Assembly (NCBI GenBank): GCA_030710605.1
Contig: CP092886.1
Location: forward strand, 53,052,128 to 53,116,127
DNA from: Cordylochernes scorpioides
Taxonomy: Eukaryota; Arthropoda; Arachnida; Pseudoscorpiones; Chernetidae
Length of the DNA: 64,000 nt
Direction: 5' to 3'
Position 1 is the first letter of the stretch. Every line of letters starts with the position of its first letter. Positions 43,387 through 54,000 of this stretch are shown here, piece after piece. A model generated the notes under the pieces. The model saw nothing but the letters and a program-made list of their open reading frames with translations. It was not told the DNA's origin and searched no databases. Made by a program: the position numbers and the translations under genes.

Positions 43387-43599
43387 TGATAAGGTACAAT
43401 TTGGATCAAAGATTAGAATCAAGGTAATAAGACTTAAATCCAAATTAGTGAAATGTTTGTGATGTTTCGGTTACAGCATTATTACCATCATCAGACAAAG
43501 CATCAAATGGTTTGGTGCTACATCCAAAGATGATAACAATGCTGTTACCGAAATGTCACAAACATTTCACTAATTTGGATTTAAGTCTTATTACCTTTG
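43387..43599. repeat. Hammerhead-type palindromic element
   Basis: The flanks GGCTATAA(C/T)AT on both sides look like a target duplication. Arms have GATGTTTCGG...CCATCATCAG and its inverse; one core base differs (GAAACATC in place of GAAACGTC). The stretch TTTGTGATGTTTC shows that arm and core diverged together. Confidence 0.72.
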
Positions 43600-43952
43600 G
43601 GGCTATAATATTATAAATTTAAAGTTTCCTAAGATTAGAATTCCAATTTTTTTTTTACGGTGGTTATAACAACAAAAGAATGTTCTTTTTATTACAACAT
43701 AATATCTTGGTCTCAATTGATGTTAATGCAAGATTTGGCTGTAATTATCACAAGGTGAAAAGACCAAATACAAATAGTCAAACCTCACTATAACGTCATA
43801 GGACCAAGATTGTTGTAACCCATGCTTAAAACATTTGGGACTTGAAACTTGGGACCTTGATATTATAACCATGTTGCTGTTATAAAGGAGGATTTTATAA
43901 AGATATTGTATTGTGTGTAATATATAATTTCTTTTCACCTTAGATACAAAAA

Positions 43953-44146
43953 AAAGACCTAATCCAAATAATTTAATAGTGTGTGATGTTTTTGTAACAG
44001 TATTGTTACCATCATCAGACAAAAGAATAAATTTATACTTTTGTCTGATGATGGTAACAATGCTGTTAGTGAAACGTCGCACACTATTAAATTATTTGGA
44101 TTAGGTTTTTTTTTTAATCTATAATCCAAATTGGGCGTTATCATTC
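43953..44146. repeat. Hammerhead-type palindromic element
   Basis: Close in sequence to the copy at 661-885 (TAATCCAAATAATTTAATAG arms). The right arm core CTGATGA...GAAACGTCGCACAC is intact, but stem II is imperfect (GGTAAC against GTTAGT). Confidence 0.75.
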
Positions 44147-44213
44147 TTTTCACCTTTTTTGATTCTCATCTATATTATAAATTGTACCTCATCACTTTTA
44201 TTATAATTAATAA

Positions 44214-44290
44214 TACAAGGCAAAAGGAGAGCAAAATAAATAAATTGTGTGTGTTGTTTTGGTAACAGCATTGTTACCATCATAGAAAAA
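44214..44290. repeat. Hammerhead-type element, partial arm
   Basis: Single diverged arm: TTGTGTGTGTTGTTTTGGTA, ACAGCATTGTTACCATCAT. Confidence 0.55.
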
Positions 44291-44357
44291 AGTACTGAAA
44301 TCCTAACTAATCATTTTAAAAAATAATATAAAGTTGAATGCCTCTCTCTTTATAATG

Positions 44358-46338
44358 TGGTGAGGCCCAAAAGAAAGATCCAAAAAGGTGGAAGAGGAGT
44401 TCACATGTGTGAAGACTGTGTGTATGTGATGGGAGGCACCACTCTGTGTCCACTTGGAGCTCAAACTACTGTTCGCTGTTTATGCTTTTCCTTGTTCACC
44501 TGAAATGAGTCAAGTTGAATGGGTTGAACAGAGATCCTAAGCAATTCTGCATGCTCAATATGGTTATCCTGCACACACAAGTGGCGCAGTGCCATCATAA
44601 TAATTTGGTGTCAAAAGTGGAGTATTTGTTTCTCTCGTGAAGAAAGTTCTGGATGTCTGCAAAACCAGAAAAAATGGTGGCAGAACAATGAACTCTTCCA
44701 AGCTTTCTTCTCAGCAATGAAAGATCTTTCCCAGAAAATGTTGGAATTGAGAGAAGAGTACTCTGGGGTAAGCTCAAGTGACAATCTGCAGTTTTGAATG
44801 AGGTGACTCAATGGCCAGAATCTCTTAACATCAGGAAATATGAACAAGGCTGGGGACGATATAGGAAAGGTATCCTATGGATGATGTGTTGGGCAGAAAC
44901 TTGGCACTCCCTCCCTTCTGAGTACATCTGTGAGAGCATCGGTGATCCTGGTGAGCTGTAATATGTTGGTGTGATGAACTAGTGCGACAGGGCCAGACTG
45001 TCAGGGACTACAGAAGTGATCCAATAGGGCTGGACGCTCCATGGAAGTGCAACAAGATTGAATAGTCGAAGCACACCACAGTTGAAGCCGGTGACTTGAC
45101 TAAACAGTGACATAGCATTGGGTGCTCCTCCGGGAAGTCTGATGACAATGTCTGTGACCTGGAAGTTTCATGCAATGTGTCAGCACCACTATTTGCACTC
45201 CAGGTCTAGGAGGTGAGCCACAGATTGCTGCCCACCATCTTTCCTCCTTTGTCTGAATTAGCAGCAACTGCCTGAAGGAGGTTCTGCGGTGAGACCACCA
45301 TGTATGCCAATGCTTCCAGCAGAAGAAAGCGCCAGAGGAAGAAAATGGGAAGTTGACAGAGAACTTTCATTGTCAAAAGGGCTCCCCCTACAGCCTCTGG
45401 GAGACTGACAAAAATGAATATATGCTGGACAGATATGATATGGAAAGCGTGAGTCTGGAAGATGCTTCCATAGTAAAGAAAGACAATCTAAAACGCTATA
45501 TATGGGTAGAAACGACAAGAGTGCAATATAGGAGTTGCCAATGATACAAAAATAGTGACTGGAGCTCAGAGTGTTCACAATGAGAAATCCAAAGCTCAGG
45601 TGATACCATCGTAGGCAGTGAGTTATGGTGCCATCATGTGAAGAACTACTACCCTAAATAGGCCAGTCACTTTATAGAAAGACAAGTCAATGGTCACAAG
45701 GTAATAAGACCAAATAAATAAATAGTGTGTGACGTTTCGGTAACAGCATTGTTACCGAAAGGTCACACACTATTTATTTATTTGGTCTTATTACCTTGTG
45801 TTTATAATCTATAATCCAAATTGTGCCTTATCACAAATCAATGGTGTTGGCACTGATTGAGGGTGGAAAGAAAGCAAGAGTTGGAATGTGGCTAGACAAA
45901 CAAGGATTGATCCTTGTCTCAGCATTGTGCTTTAAGATGGCTGACAAGCCTCATGTGGTCAAAGAGACCAAGGAGTAAAAAATGACCTCCAAATGACTGG
46001 AGAGAGGCTTGCTCTGTTCAGGATGAACAGGCACAGGAGGAAGTCAGTGTTGAGGTGATGCCCAAAATAAAGATTCAAAAGGTGGCAGAGACCATTGAAA
46101 GTTATGTGCATGTCAGGGAGGCCAACCAATGAGAAAGCATGAGGGATGGGGTGGCACCATTCTTTTTTGTGTCTTCCTCTAGTTCGAACTGCTGCTTGGT
46201 CTTAACACTGTTCTTTGATTACCTGCAATAATAAAGTGGGTTGAACAGGGATCATCTCTCTCTCTCTTATCAATCCAGTGTACATCATAATGACCAACCT
46301 GTACATTGGGGAGACAAACAGTGCACTGCCATCTTAAC
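44358..46338 (+). mobile_element. Old degenerate LTR retrotransposon
   Basis: Two diverged terminal segments, about 44358-44603 and 46056-46338, align over most of their length: GTGA(G/T)GCCCAAAA, GTTGAA.GGGTTGAACAG.GATC, GCA(G/C)TGCCATC. The stretch next to the first, TGGTGTCAAAAGTGG (44606-44620), looks like a primer site of the TGGTGTCAGAAGTGG kind. The 1.4 kb between has no readable gag or pol. It contains a later hammerhead-type insertion at 45695-45837. Limits are approximate. Confidence 0.5.
45695..45837. repeat. Hammerhead-type palindromic element, compact form
   Basis: 143 bp flanked by TCAATGGT (45687-45694, 45838-45845). It is oriented opposite to the copies at 50158 and 50676: here the outer ATCCAAATTGTGCCTTATCA end is on the right. 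The centre is TAACAGCATTGTTA, which merges the two arms, so each strand has GGTAAC...GTTACCGAAA but no upstream CTGATGA. Confidence 0.78.
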
Positions 46339-46344
46339 AATATA

Positions 46345-46984
46345 AACATGATACATTAGCACACTATCTTTTATCTGAAATTGGAACAATTTATAATGCC
46401 TATGTCTCTTTTAAATAAATAAATGTTCTACTGCCCTTACTGCAATGATAAAAATGAATATAGATGTGTATAACATCATAATTCTAAGGTCTCAAGACCG
46501 CAGAGATAGCAACCATTATATTTGACCATGGGCCGGAGCCAGCTCTTTGACCTGTGTTGTTGACTCTCGTAACTTTCTCTTAATAATATCTCTAGATACC
46601 AGGCCATCCTGGTATGATAAGGAGATTCCAGACAATGCCACAATTACCTGTGTCCAACTGACCAACTTTTTCAATAAATTGTAAATCCCAATGTTGTTCT
46701 TTGGATTCCTCACATACACACAGAGCCCTTAATTATATCTTATTAAAAATAATGCACATATACTTGGATTTAAAAAAACAAAACATTTTTCATATGGATA
46801 GGCAGAATGCCAATCTTAGATGTAGAAAACTTTTTTTTTTGTTCATCTTGGTATAATATGTACAATATATTTTGAAATTTGTACTAATTATGACATGCAT
46901 GTTTCTTTAAAAAATGGGATGTAAATAATGGGATGTATGAACAAGGGTATTTTGCACTAACATGGTACACTAATGCATCAAGTT
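46345..46984. other. AT-rich stretch, no gene seen
   Basis: No recognised feature. Confidence 0.4.
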
Positions 46985-46986
46985 TA

Positions 46987-48295
46987 CGAGGTGTGTTCAA
47001 AAAGTATCGCGACTTTTGTGTTTTTTCAAAAATTATTTATTTATTCATGAATACCTATTTTGTCCCCTTCAAAGTAATCCCCATGAGATGTGCCAATGGG
47101 TTTTCCAATCTTCGAAGCACTTCAAAAAATCATTTTTTAAAATCTTTTTCAGCTCCTCCTTCGATGCCGTCTTTATCTCGTCAAGCGTAGCGTAACGTCG
47201 TCCTTTCATGGGCCTCTTCAGTTTAGGGAACAAGAAAAAGTCACAGGGGGCCAGATCTGGGGAATACGCTGGCTGCGGCATCATTAGTGTGTTGTTTTTG
47301 GCCAAAAAGTCGCGCACAAGCAACGATGTGTGAGCAGGGGCGTTATCGTGGTACAAAAGCCAATTTTTGTTCTTCCACAAATCCGGGCATTTCTGGCGGA
47401 TTGCTTTGCGCAAATTGCGCATAACTTGCAGGTAATATTCCTTATTGACCGTTCTACCCTGTGGCAAGAACTCATGATGCACCACGCCCCTGCAATCGAA
47501 GAAAACTGTCAGCAAAACTTTCACATTCGACCGAACTTGGCGCGCTTTTTTCGGTCTTGGTTCGTGTGGCAGCTTAAATTGAGATGATTGAGCTTTGGTA
47601 TCCACGTCATAACCATAAACCCACGCTTCGTCACCAGTTATGACCCTCTGGAGCAAATTTGGGTCGTTGCGGACAGAGTCCAACATCTCATTAGCAATGT
47701 TCATGCGATGCTCTTTTTGGTCGCAATTGAGCAATTTGGTACGAATTTCGCGGCGACCCATCTCATGCCCAAATCATTGATAAAAATCGAATGGCACGAG
47801 CCAATCAATATGTTTAGGTCCTCAGCAACTTCTCTAACAGTGATTCGACGATTGGCCAATATCATTTTCTCCACTTCATTAATTTTTTCGTCTGTTGTTG
47901 AAGTGCTCGGGCATCCGGCACGCTCTTTGTCGTTCACATCTTCTCAGCCTTCTGAGAACATTTTGTACCACCGATAAACGTTGCTTCGGTCCAAGATAGC
48001 TTCTCCGTATGCCACAGTCAACATTCGGAATGCATCAGCCCACTTAATTTCATTTTTCACACAAAATTTGATACAGGTTCTTTGATCCATTTTTTTTATA
48101 GGTAAAAATCGAAGACGATCCAAAACACCTGCAAGCAAAGCAGCTGTCAACAATTAAGTGAACATTCAAAATGGCCGAGCTTGTCGGCATAAGTGAGAGA
48201 CATGAGTACCAACATAAAGCCACAAAAAGATCGAAATTCGAATATACATAACCCGCGAAAATTCAAAAGTCGCGATACTTTTTGAACACACCTCG
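46987..48295 (-). mobile_element. Mariner transposon with perfect 32-bp terminal repeats
   Basis: 1309 bp flanked by TA. The inverted ends CGAGGTGTGTTCAAAAAGTA plus a further 12 bases are identical at both termini. It encodes one DD34D transposase on the minus strand, with two lesions. End sequence and protein motifs point to the irritans-type subgroup (inference). Confidence 0.92.
47069..48091 (-). pseudogene. Mariner transposase (DD34D), two lesions
   Basis: Start MDQRTCIKFCVKNEIKWADA at 48091. The HTH region follows; TGA at 47944-47946 (after MFSEG) lies in frame with EDVNDKERAGCPSTST. After GMRWVAAKFVP a one-base loss near 47748-47755 shifts to LLNCDQKEHRMNIANEML. Catalytic Asp residues are in VITGDEAWVYGYD, LLYHDNAPAHTS and, 34 residues on, YSPDLAPCDFFLFPKLK. 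C terminus CFEDWKTHWHISWGLL. Otherwise about 340 residues, the family's normal size. The TGA may be a CGA change. Confidence 0.9.
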
Positions 48296-48365
48296 TACAT
48301 GCATATGTGCATAAGAGTTTGGTTGATATGCAACAAAAATCTGTTATCATTGCTGCTACAATACT

Positions 48366-48655
48366 CGAGTGGTATAAACCATTGGTTTTCAACAGCCAAG
48401 ACTCTAAATTGATTCCTGCATTGGGGGCACTATTTAAAAAAAAAAAAAATTCTCTCCAATGGCCCCTGATTCTTGCAAAAGTTCAATTCCACCAGCGAGT
48501 GCAAGTAACCAAATGGGGCTCTGGCACACTTAGTGCAAAAGTTGAGCTGTTTTTCACATGTAAAGATGTGGTGTATTTTCAGTAAAAACAGTCGGCAACT
48601 TCTATCCACCATGATCATCATGGCCTCTTTCCCTTGTACTAGGGATAATAATAAT
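48366..48655 (+). repeat. tRNA-derived SINE (SINE-A), old copy
   Basis: A decayed tRNA-like head (48366-48425), an A-run, then the body CAATGGCCCCTGATTCTTGC ... CAAGTAACCAAATGGGGCTC ... CCACCATGATCATCATGGCC ... ACTAGGGATAATAAT. Same order as the best copy at 58346-58661. Confidence 0.72.
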
Positions 48656-48659
48656 TTTA

Positions 48660-49197
48660 AAAATCCCACCATATCTTGTATGACAATTTTTTTAATCTAA
48701 GTCTGCATTACTCTAGTGTCTTGTTGGATTGTTGAAGTCATATCTTGGAAGAGTGAAAGAGACATCAGTCTTTCCAATGCAAAGGCCAACTTGAGGCAGT
48801 CGATAGAAATGCAAGAAAGGTTTTTATTACCCTTCTGTTTCAGCCTATTAAATAGGATTTTATATGAGGTGGTGTAAGTAGTTGTATTTATTCCCAAAGC
48901 TAGTAAAATAAAAGCACCAAAGTTCTCACTCAATAAGAGTTGGGTATAGCTGACTCTTCACTAACAGGAGGAACAAAAGATGAAGGAAAATCCAGGCTTG
49001 TGTATTTGATGGCTGCTTATACTTTGGGAAGTGGCATATTATTGTACAAGGCACTTGTGTTCAACAAGCTCCATAGCATTCCTTGAGGATCAGAAGGCCA
49101 TTTGCAGGATACTTAAGTCCTGTGAGGTAATCGCAGAGCTGAGCAACATAGATATGAGGGTAGTTTAAAAGGTGCTTATTTTTAAAGACAGACTGCA
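48660..49197. other. No gene seen
   Basis: Short open frames without motifs. Confidence 0.4.
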
Positions 49198-49530
49198 TTG
49201 TTAAAGCATGTTATGCTGGCATTATTTAAATATGCACATACCAAATTTCACATAGATTCAGTGGATTATTTTGATTTGGCAGCCATTTTAATGGGTCGAC
49301 CCACCCGATCCATATTATTTAGACTAAGATGGAGAAAGTGCATTAGTGCTCAAGATTTGCTTTTGGATAGAAGGAAACGTGTGAAGAGATTTAAAAAAAA
49401 AATGGATGCCATTTATTTGCTATTTGATGAGGATTGCCTAGGACTCCCAGCTGATGTTATTACAAATGAAATCATAGAAAAAGTCCATGACAAGATTCTT
49501 TCAATCAACAAAGGAATTTACATGAAGTAG
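49198..49530 (+). CDS. Open reading frame of unknown status, 110 codons
   Basis: Reads MLKHVMLALFKYAHTKFHID to ILSINKGIYMK. It has a basic segment (DRRKRVKRFKKKMD) followed by an acidic one (LLFDEDCLGLPADVITNEII). The first codon is TTG, so the true start, if any, is later (MLALFKY or beyond). No family is recognised, and it lies directly upstream of a minisatellite. It could be an exon, a lineage-specific gene or a transposon remnant. Confidence 0.25.
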   Translation: MLKHVMLALFKYAHTKFHIDSVDYFDLAAILMGRPTRSILFRLRWRKCISAQDLLLDRRKRVKRFKKKMDAIYLLFDEDCLGLPADVITNEIIEKVHDKILSINKGIYMK

Positions 49531-49554
49531 TAGAGGTCATAAGTAAGCCAATGG

Positions 49555-49990
49555 GAATGCCATGCTGGGCAAGAAAGGTGCCATTTTAGGTGAGATATGT
49601 TGGGCTGGACAATGTAGCTGCCATGCTTGGCAAGAAAGGTGCCATTTTAGGTGAGATATGTTGGGCTGGACAATGTAGCTGCCATGCTTGGCAAGAAAGG
49701 TGCCATGTTAGGTGAGGGATATGCTGTGCAATGTAGCTGCCATGCTTGGCAAGAAAGGTGCCATGTTAGGTGAGGGATATGCTGGGCTGGGCAATGTAGC
49801 TGCCATGCTTGGCAAGAAAGGTGCCATATTAGGTGAGGGATATGCTGGGCTGGACAATGTAGCTGCCATGCTGGGCAAGAAAGGTGCCATGTTAGGTGAG
49901 GGATATGCTGGGCTGGGCAATGTATCTGCCATGCTGGGAAAGAAAGGTGCCATGCTGGGCGAAGTGAGGACCATGTTAAGCGAGACCAGA
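49555..49990. repeat. ~61-bp minisatellite, about seven units
   Basis: Units around GCCATGCTTGGCAAGAAAGG recur at spacings of 58-64 bases from 49560 to 49950. Because many units are close to 63 bases, open frames persist on both strands (for example NVAAMLGKKGAMLGEGYAGL repeated). I read this as a by-product, not a gene. Confidence 0.85.
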
Positions 49991-50157
49991 AGTTAGGCTC
50001 CTCCCTGAATTCCACTGCAGGTGCAGGAAGCAATACTAGTAGTAGTAATTGTACTTTCAAATGCTAATGAAGACATATTTGTATCTAGATTGGTCTAGGC
50101 CTTTTTATTCATTGCATTTCTCTCTACCAGAATCATCACATATTTGAATTCAAGGCA

Positions 50158-50306
50158 CGATAAGGCACAATTTGGATTATAGAATATAAACACAAGGTAA
50201 TAAGACCAAATCCAAATAAATAATTGGTGTGTGATTTTTCGGTAATAGCGTTGTTACCTAAACGTCACACACCAATTATTTATTTGGATTTGGTCTTATT
50301 ACCTTG
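50158..50306. repeat. Hammerhead-type element with perfect 13-bp duplication
   Basis: 149 bp between two copies of TGAATTCAAGGCA (50145-50157, 50307-50319). It begins CGATAAGGCACAATTTGG and ends TTATTACCTTG. The centre has GTTTT-free arms: TGATTTTTCGGTAATAGCGT / TGTTACCTAAACGTCACAC. The precise duplication defines both ends of the family. Confidence 0.85.
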
Positions 50307-50675
50307 TGAATTCAAGGCATGTTTTCAATAAAACTTGCTTTGATGTATGTAAATATACTGAATTGTATTTTTATTGTGAATATGGCTATTACTTTTAATA
50401 AATATTTTACATACTATAATTAGAAACAAAGTTTTTTGGAATAATTAAAGATCAATGATAAATGATATTTATTCCGATAGATGGCACGAGCCATTAGCAA
50501 CCTTTAGTTGCATGATCAGGAGATGTCTTTCTCTTATTTATCAACCTGATCCCACTATGATTTTTTACTTTTGTACTATTTTTCACATATTAATAATGTT
50601 TTAGAGACCAAGTCTTATGGCCATCCAACATGTGTGAGATGTGACAGATGAAACTTTTTTTTTTATAATCAAGTT

Positions 50676-50817
50676 GATAAGGCGCAATTTGGATTATAGA
50701 TTATAAACACAAGGTAACATGACCAAATCCAAATAAATAAATAGTGTGTGACATTTCAGTAACAGCTTTGTTACCAAAATGTCACACGCTATTTGGATTT
50801 GGTCTTATTACCCTGTG
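50676..50817. repeat. Hammerhead-type element with 14-bp duplication, next to VDAC
   Basis: 142 bp between two copies of TTTATAATCAAGTT (50662-50675, 50818-50831). It begins GATAAGGCGCAATTTGG and ends TTATTACCCTG. Inserted 140 bp upstream of the VDAC start codon, in what is probably the 5' UTR intron. Confidence 0.85.
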
Positions 50818-50957
50818 TTTATAATCAAGTTTAAATTTAAGATGTTTAGTTAAAGACAAACGATCTCTCATCGCTTGTGCAATAAAGATGTTTCTGTGTT
50901 TGAATAAAACATCAAATCTCCTTTTGTTGACCAATTCCAATGTGTTTGTTTCAGATA

Positions 50958-51021
50958 ATGAGCCCTCCATGCTATTCGGATCTCGGCAAAAATGCAAGGG
51001 ACATTTTCAGCCGCAACTATA
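50958..51021 (+). CDS. VDAC: VDAC coding exon 1
   Basis: Begins 3 bases after the acceptor TGTTTGTTTCAG (ends 50954). Encodes residues 1-21 and one base of Asn22. Donor A|GTAAGT. Confidence 0.93.
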
Positions 51022-54000
51022 GTAAGTTTATTGCATTCAATTTATAAGAAGCTCACATTATATGATTGTTTACCCATTTGAGTTTTTTCTAATTATATTT
51101 TGTTATAGAACAGTGTCTATATATTTCAATAATGGAATTAATAAATAATTGTATGCAAAAATGTTATTGCAATCAAGGATGTTAAAGCTTGATTGTGCAG
51201 AAATGGTACAATCTTTTTTTTTTTTTCTACAACCATGACTATCAAATTCCATATCGGGCTTTTAAATTTTTTTAAGAAAAGAGTGCTTCAATGGTTCAGA
51301 TTTTTATGAAAGACAAATGCAAGTGAGTTCAAGTAACTAAATAGGGCTCTGGCATATTGTAAATGCAAAAGTCAAACTGCTTTCAGTATGTACAGACATA
51401 TGGTAAACACTTACAGTAAAATATGTTTCTTTTTTTTTTTTTGCTTATCCCTAGTACACGTGGTACAGGCCATGATGATAATCATGTTGGGTAGAAGTAG
51501 GCGACTGCTTTTACTGTAAGTGCACCACATGTTTACACATGTGAAAAGCAATTCGACTTTGCACTTACAAATGTGCCAGAGCCCTGTTTGGTTACTTGCA
51601 CTCACTGGTGGGGTTGGACTTTTGCAAGAATTGGGGGCCATTGGAGCATTTTTTTTTTTTTTAATCAGAAAAATGTGCCCAATGCGGGAATCGAACACAG
51701 GCTGTAGCGGTCGAAAACCAACGGTTTAGACCATCCTTCCACCAACCCCCCGAAAAAAGCCGTTTCTAACTACATTAAATGCTAATCCTGTCCTGCACCA
51801 TGTGTACTTGTGGGTATGTAAAAAAAAAAGAAAGAAAGCTGGGAGAGGAAATCAAATTGTTTAGCTAAGTATTTGCTTGTATAACTGGGGCCAGTGTGTA
51901 CTGTAGGGAGGCTTGGGGCACTGATTGTTGTGTCTCACTAGAACTTTTATTGTTGTGTCCCACTAGAACTTTTATTGTTGTGTCCCACTAGAACTTTTAT
52001 TGTTGTGTCCCACTAGAACTTTTATTGTTGTGTCCCACTAGAACTTTTATTGTTGTGCCCCACTAGAACTTTTATTGTTGTGCCCCACTAGAACTTTTAT
52101 TGTTGTGTCCCACTAGAACTTTTATTGTTGTGTCCCACTAGAACTTTTATTGTTGTGCCCCACTAGAACTTTTATTGTTGTGTCTCACTAGAAATTTTAT
52201 TGTTGTGTCCCACTAGAACTTTTATTGTTGTGTCCCACTAGAACTTTTATTGTTGTGCCCCACTAGAACTTTTATTGTTGTGTCTCACTAGAAATTTTAT
52301 TGTTGTGTCCCACTAGAACTTTTATTGTTAATAGCTATGTGACTCAGCACATTGTTGTGTTAATGAATTCAGATATTGTGATATCTCTCTCTTGTTTAAA
52401 TAAAACTGCTTAAACACTTCAGTGTAAAATTGACCCTTGCACTTATCCTGTGGATATGAACTCCATTTCGACTACACTTTTCAATTTGAAGAAGGAAATG
52501 AGCATTGATTTAATTTGGGAATTTTTTTCATGCAGGCCATTAGCTGAGAATTTGCATTGCTATACTGCTCTTTAATTTGTCATTTTGTATAAAGACTGAT
52601 CAATGAAATTTGTAATAACTTGGGTAAACTTTTCTTTTCTTACAAAATAAACAAATTTCTTACTATCCTTTCTGCTATGGAAAACAATTATTGGGAGGGT
52701 TCACCACTGAGATGAGCCAGGCCCTTCTAATCATGCTTTTCCATAGCAGAAAGGACTGTAACTCTGCCTTTGCTGATCCCAAGCCCGGCTGAAAAAGGAG
52801 GAGGGGGAGCAGTAACAAGCTCGCTAAAAACCTGGTCTCAGCTGGCCCGGCTGATAGTACCCTGTAAGGGCTTCTAATCCAGGGATACAGGATGAGCAGC
52901 ATTTGTACTCCATGTTAGGAGCGGCTGCACATGGTGTCTGTTCCTCATGTCAGAGGCAGCCATTTCTTTTGGAGCTAAGTCAGCCTGCCACTGAGTAGTG
53001 CTCCCAGTCTTAATGACAAAGGCAGACGCATTCTACTTCACTCAGTCATGATGGTTGTCAAGTCTTAAGCTTTACAAGCTTGATACCCTATTATGATTGA
53101 GTGGAGATAAGAAAGAAGAGAAAGGACTGTAGGAAATGTTTTTATTTTTCAAATTCCATTAACAGATACTTATGCTATGCTCTTGTTATTAAATAAGACT
53201 ATCATATCAGCTAACATTTTACCCATCACAAGTACACATGGTACAGGCCATGGTGGGTGGTTAGTAGCTGCCGCCTTTTAGGAAGTGAACACATGTCTGA
53301 ACATGCAGAAAGAATTTTCACTTTTGCATATACAATGTACCAGAGCCCTGTTTGGTTACCCATATTTACTGGAAGGGTTGAATGTGTGCAAAAATCGAGG
53401 CCATTGAAGCAGAAAAAGTGCTCAATGCATATCCAGTCCAGGGTCATGGTTGTTGAAAATTGTCTGCGTGTACCATACCTCCATCAACCTCTTTAGTTCC
53501 CCTTATTTACAAATCTTCTAACACATTTGATAAAACAATAGATTTTGTAAAAATTCTGTTTCTGCACAATTGTTCTTATACACATATTGATTTGTATAAA
53601 AGTTATTTCTCATTACCATACGTTCCTCATTTTTATTTGTAAATTGATGGCAGTAAGTTGGTCTGCGTTTCAAATATACTCTCCCTTATTTTATTAAACT
53701 TTTTTTCACTAGAAAACATGTATTTTGAAATGGTGTCCTCCTTCTAAGCTTTTAAGCATTATGAATCATGACAAGAAAAGTATTTCAGCAGAATATTCTT
53801 TTCAGATTTATGCAAAAAAATGATTGTATACCATTGTTGATACATGTGCTGCACTTTGATTCTTGTTTTTTTTTTATCCCAAGTACATATGGTACAGGCC
53901 ATGATGATCATGGTGGGTAGTTGCTTTTACTGTAAGTGCACCACAAGTCTACACATGTGAAACGCAGTTCGACTTTTGCACTTACAAATGTGCCAGAGCC

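Noticed and set aside
43723-44153. Overlapping 60-120 codon frames through 43.7-44.2 kb
   Set aside because: They arise from the inverted arms of the hammerhead-type element; peptides such as LLSDDGNNTVTKTSHT recur in every copy and simply translate the repeat.
45258-45578. 106-codon minus-strand frame
   Set aside because: Lies inside the degenerate LTR element; no domain or codon signal.
51925-52328. CRISPR-like array of 25-bp repeats
   Set aside because: Repeats are directly adjacent with no unique spacers, and the window is eukaryotic; it is a satellite.
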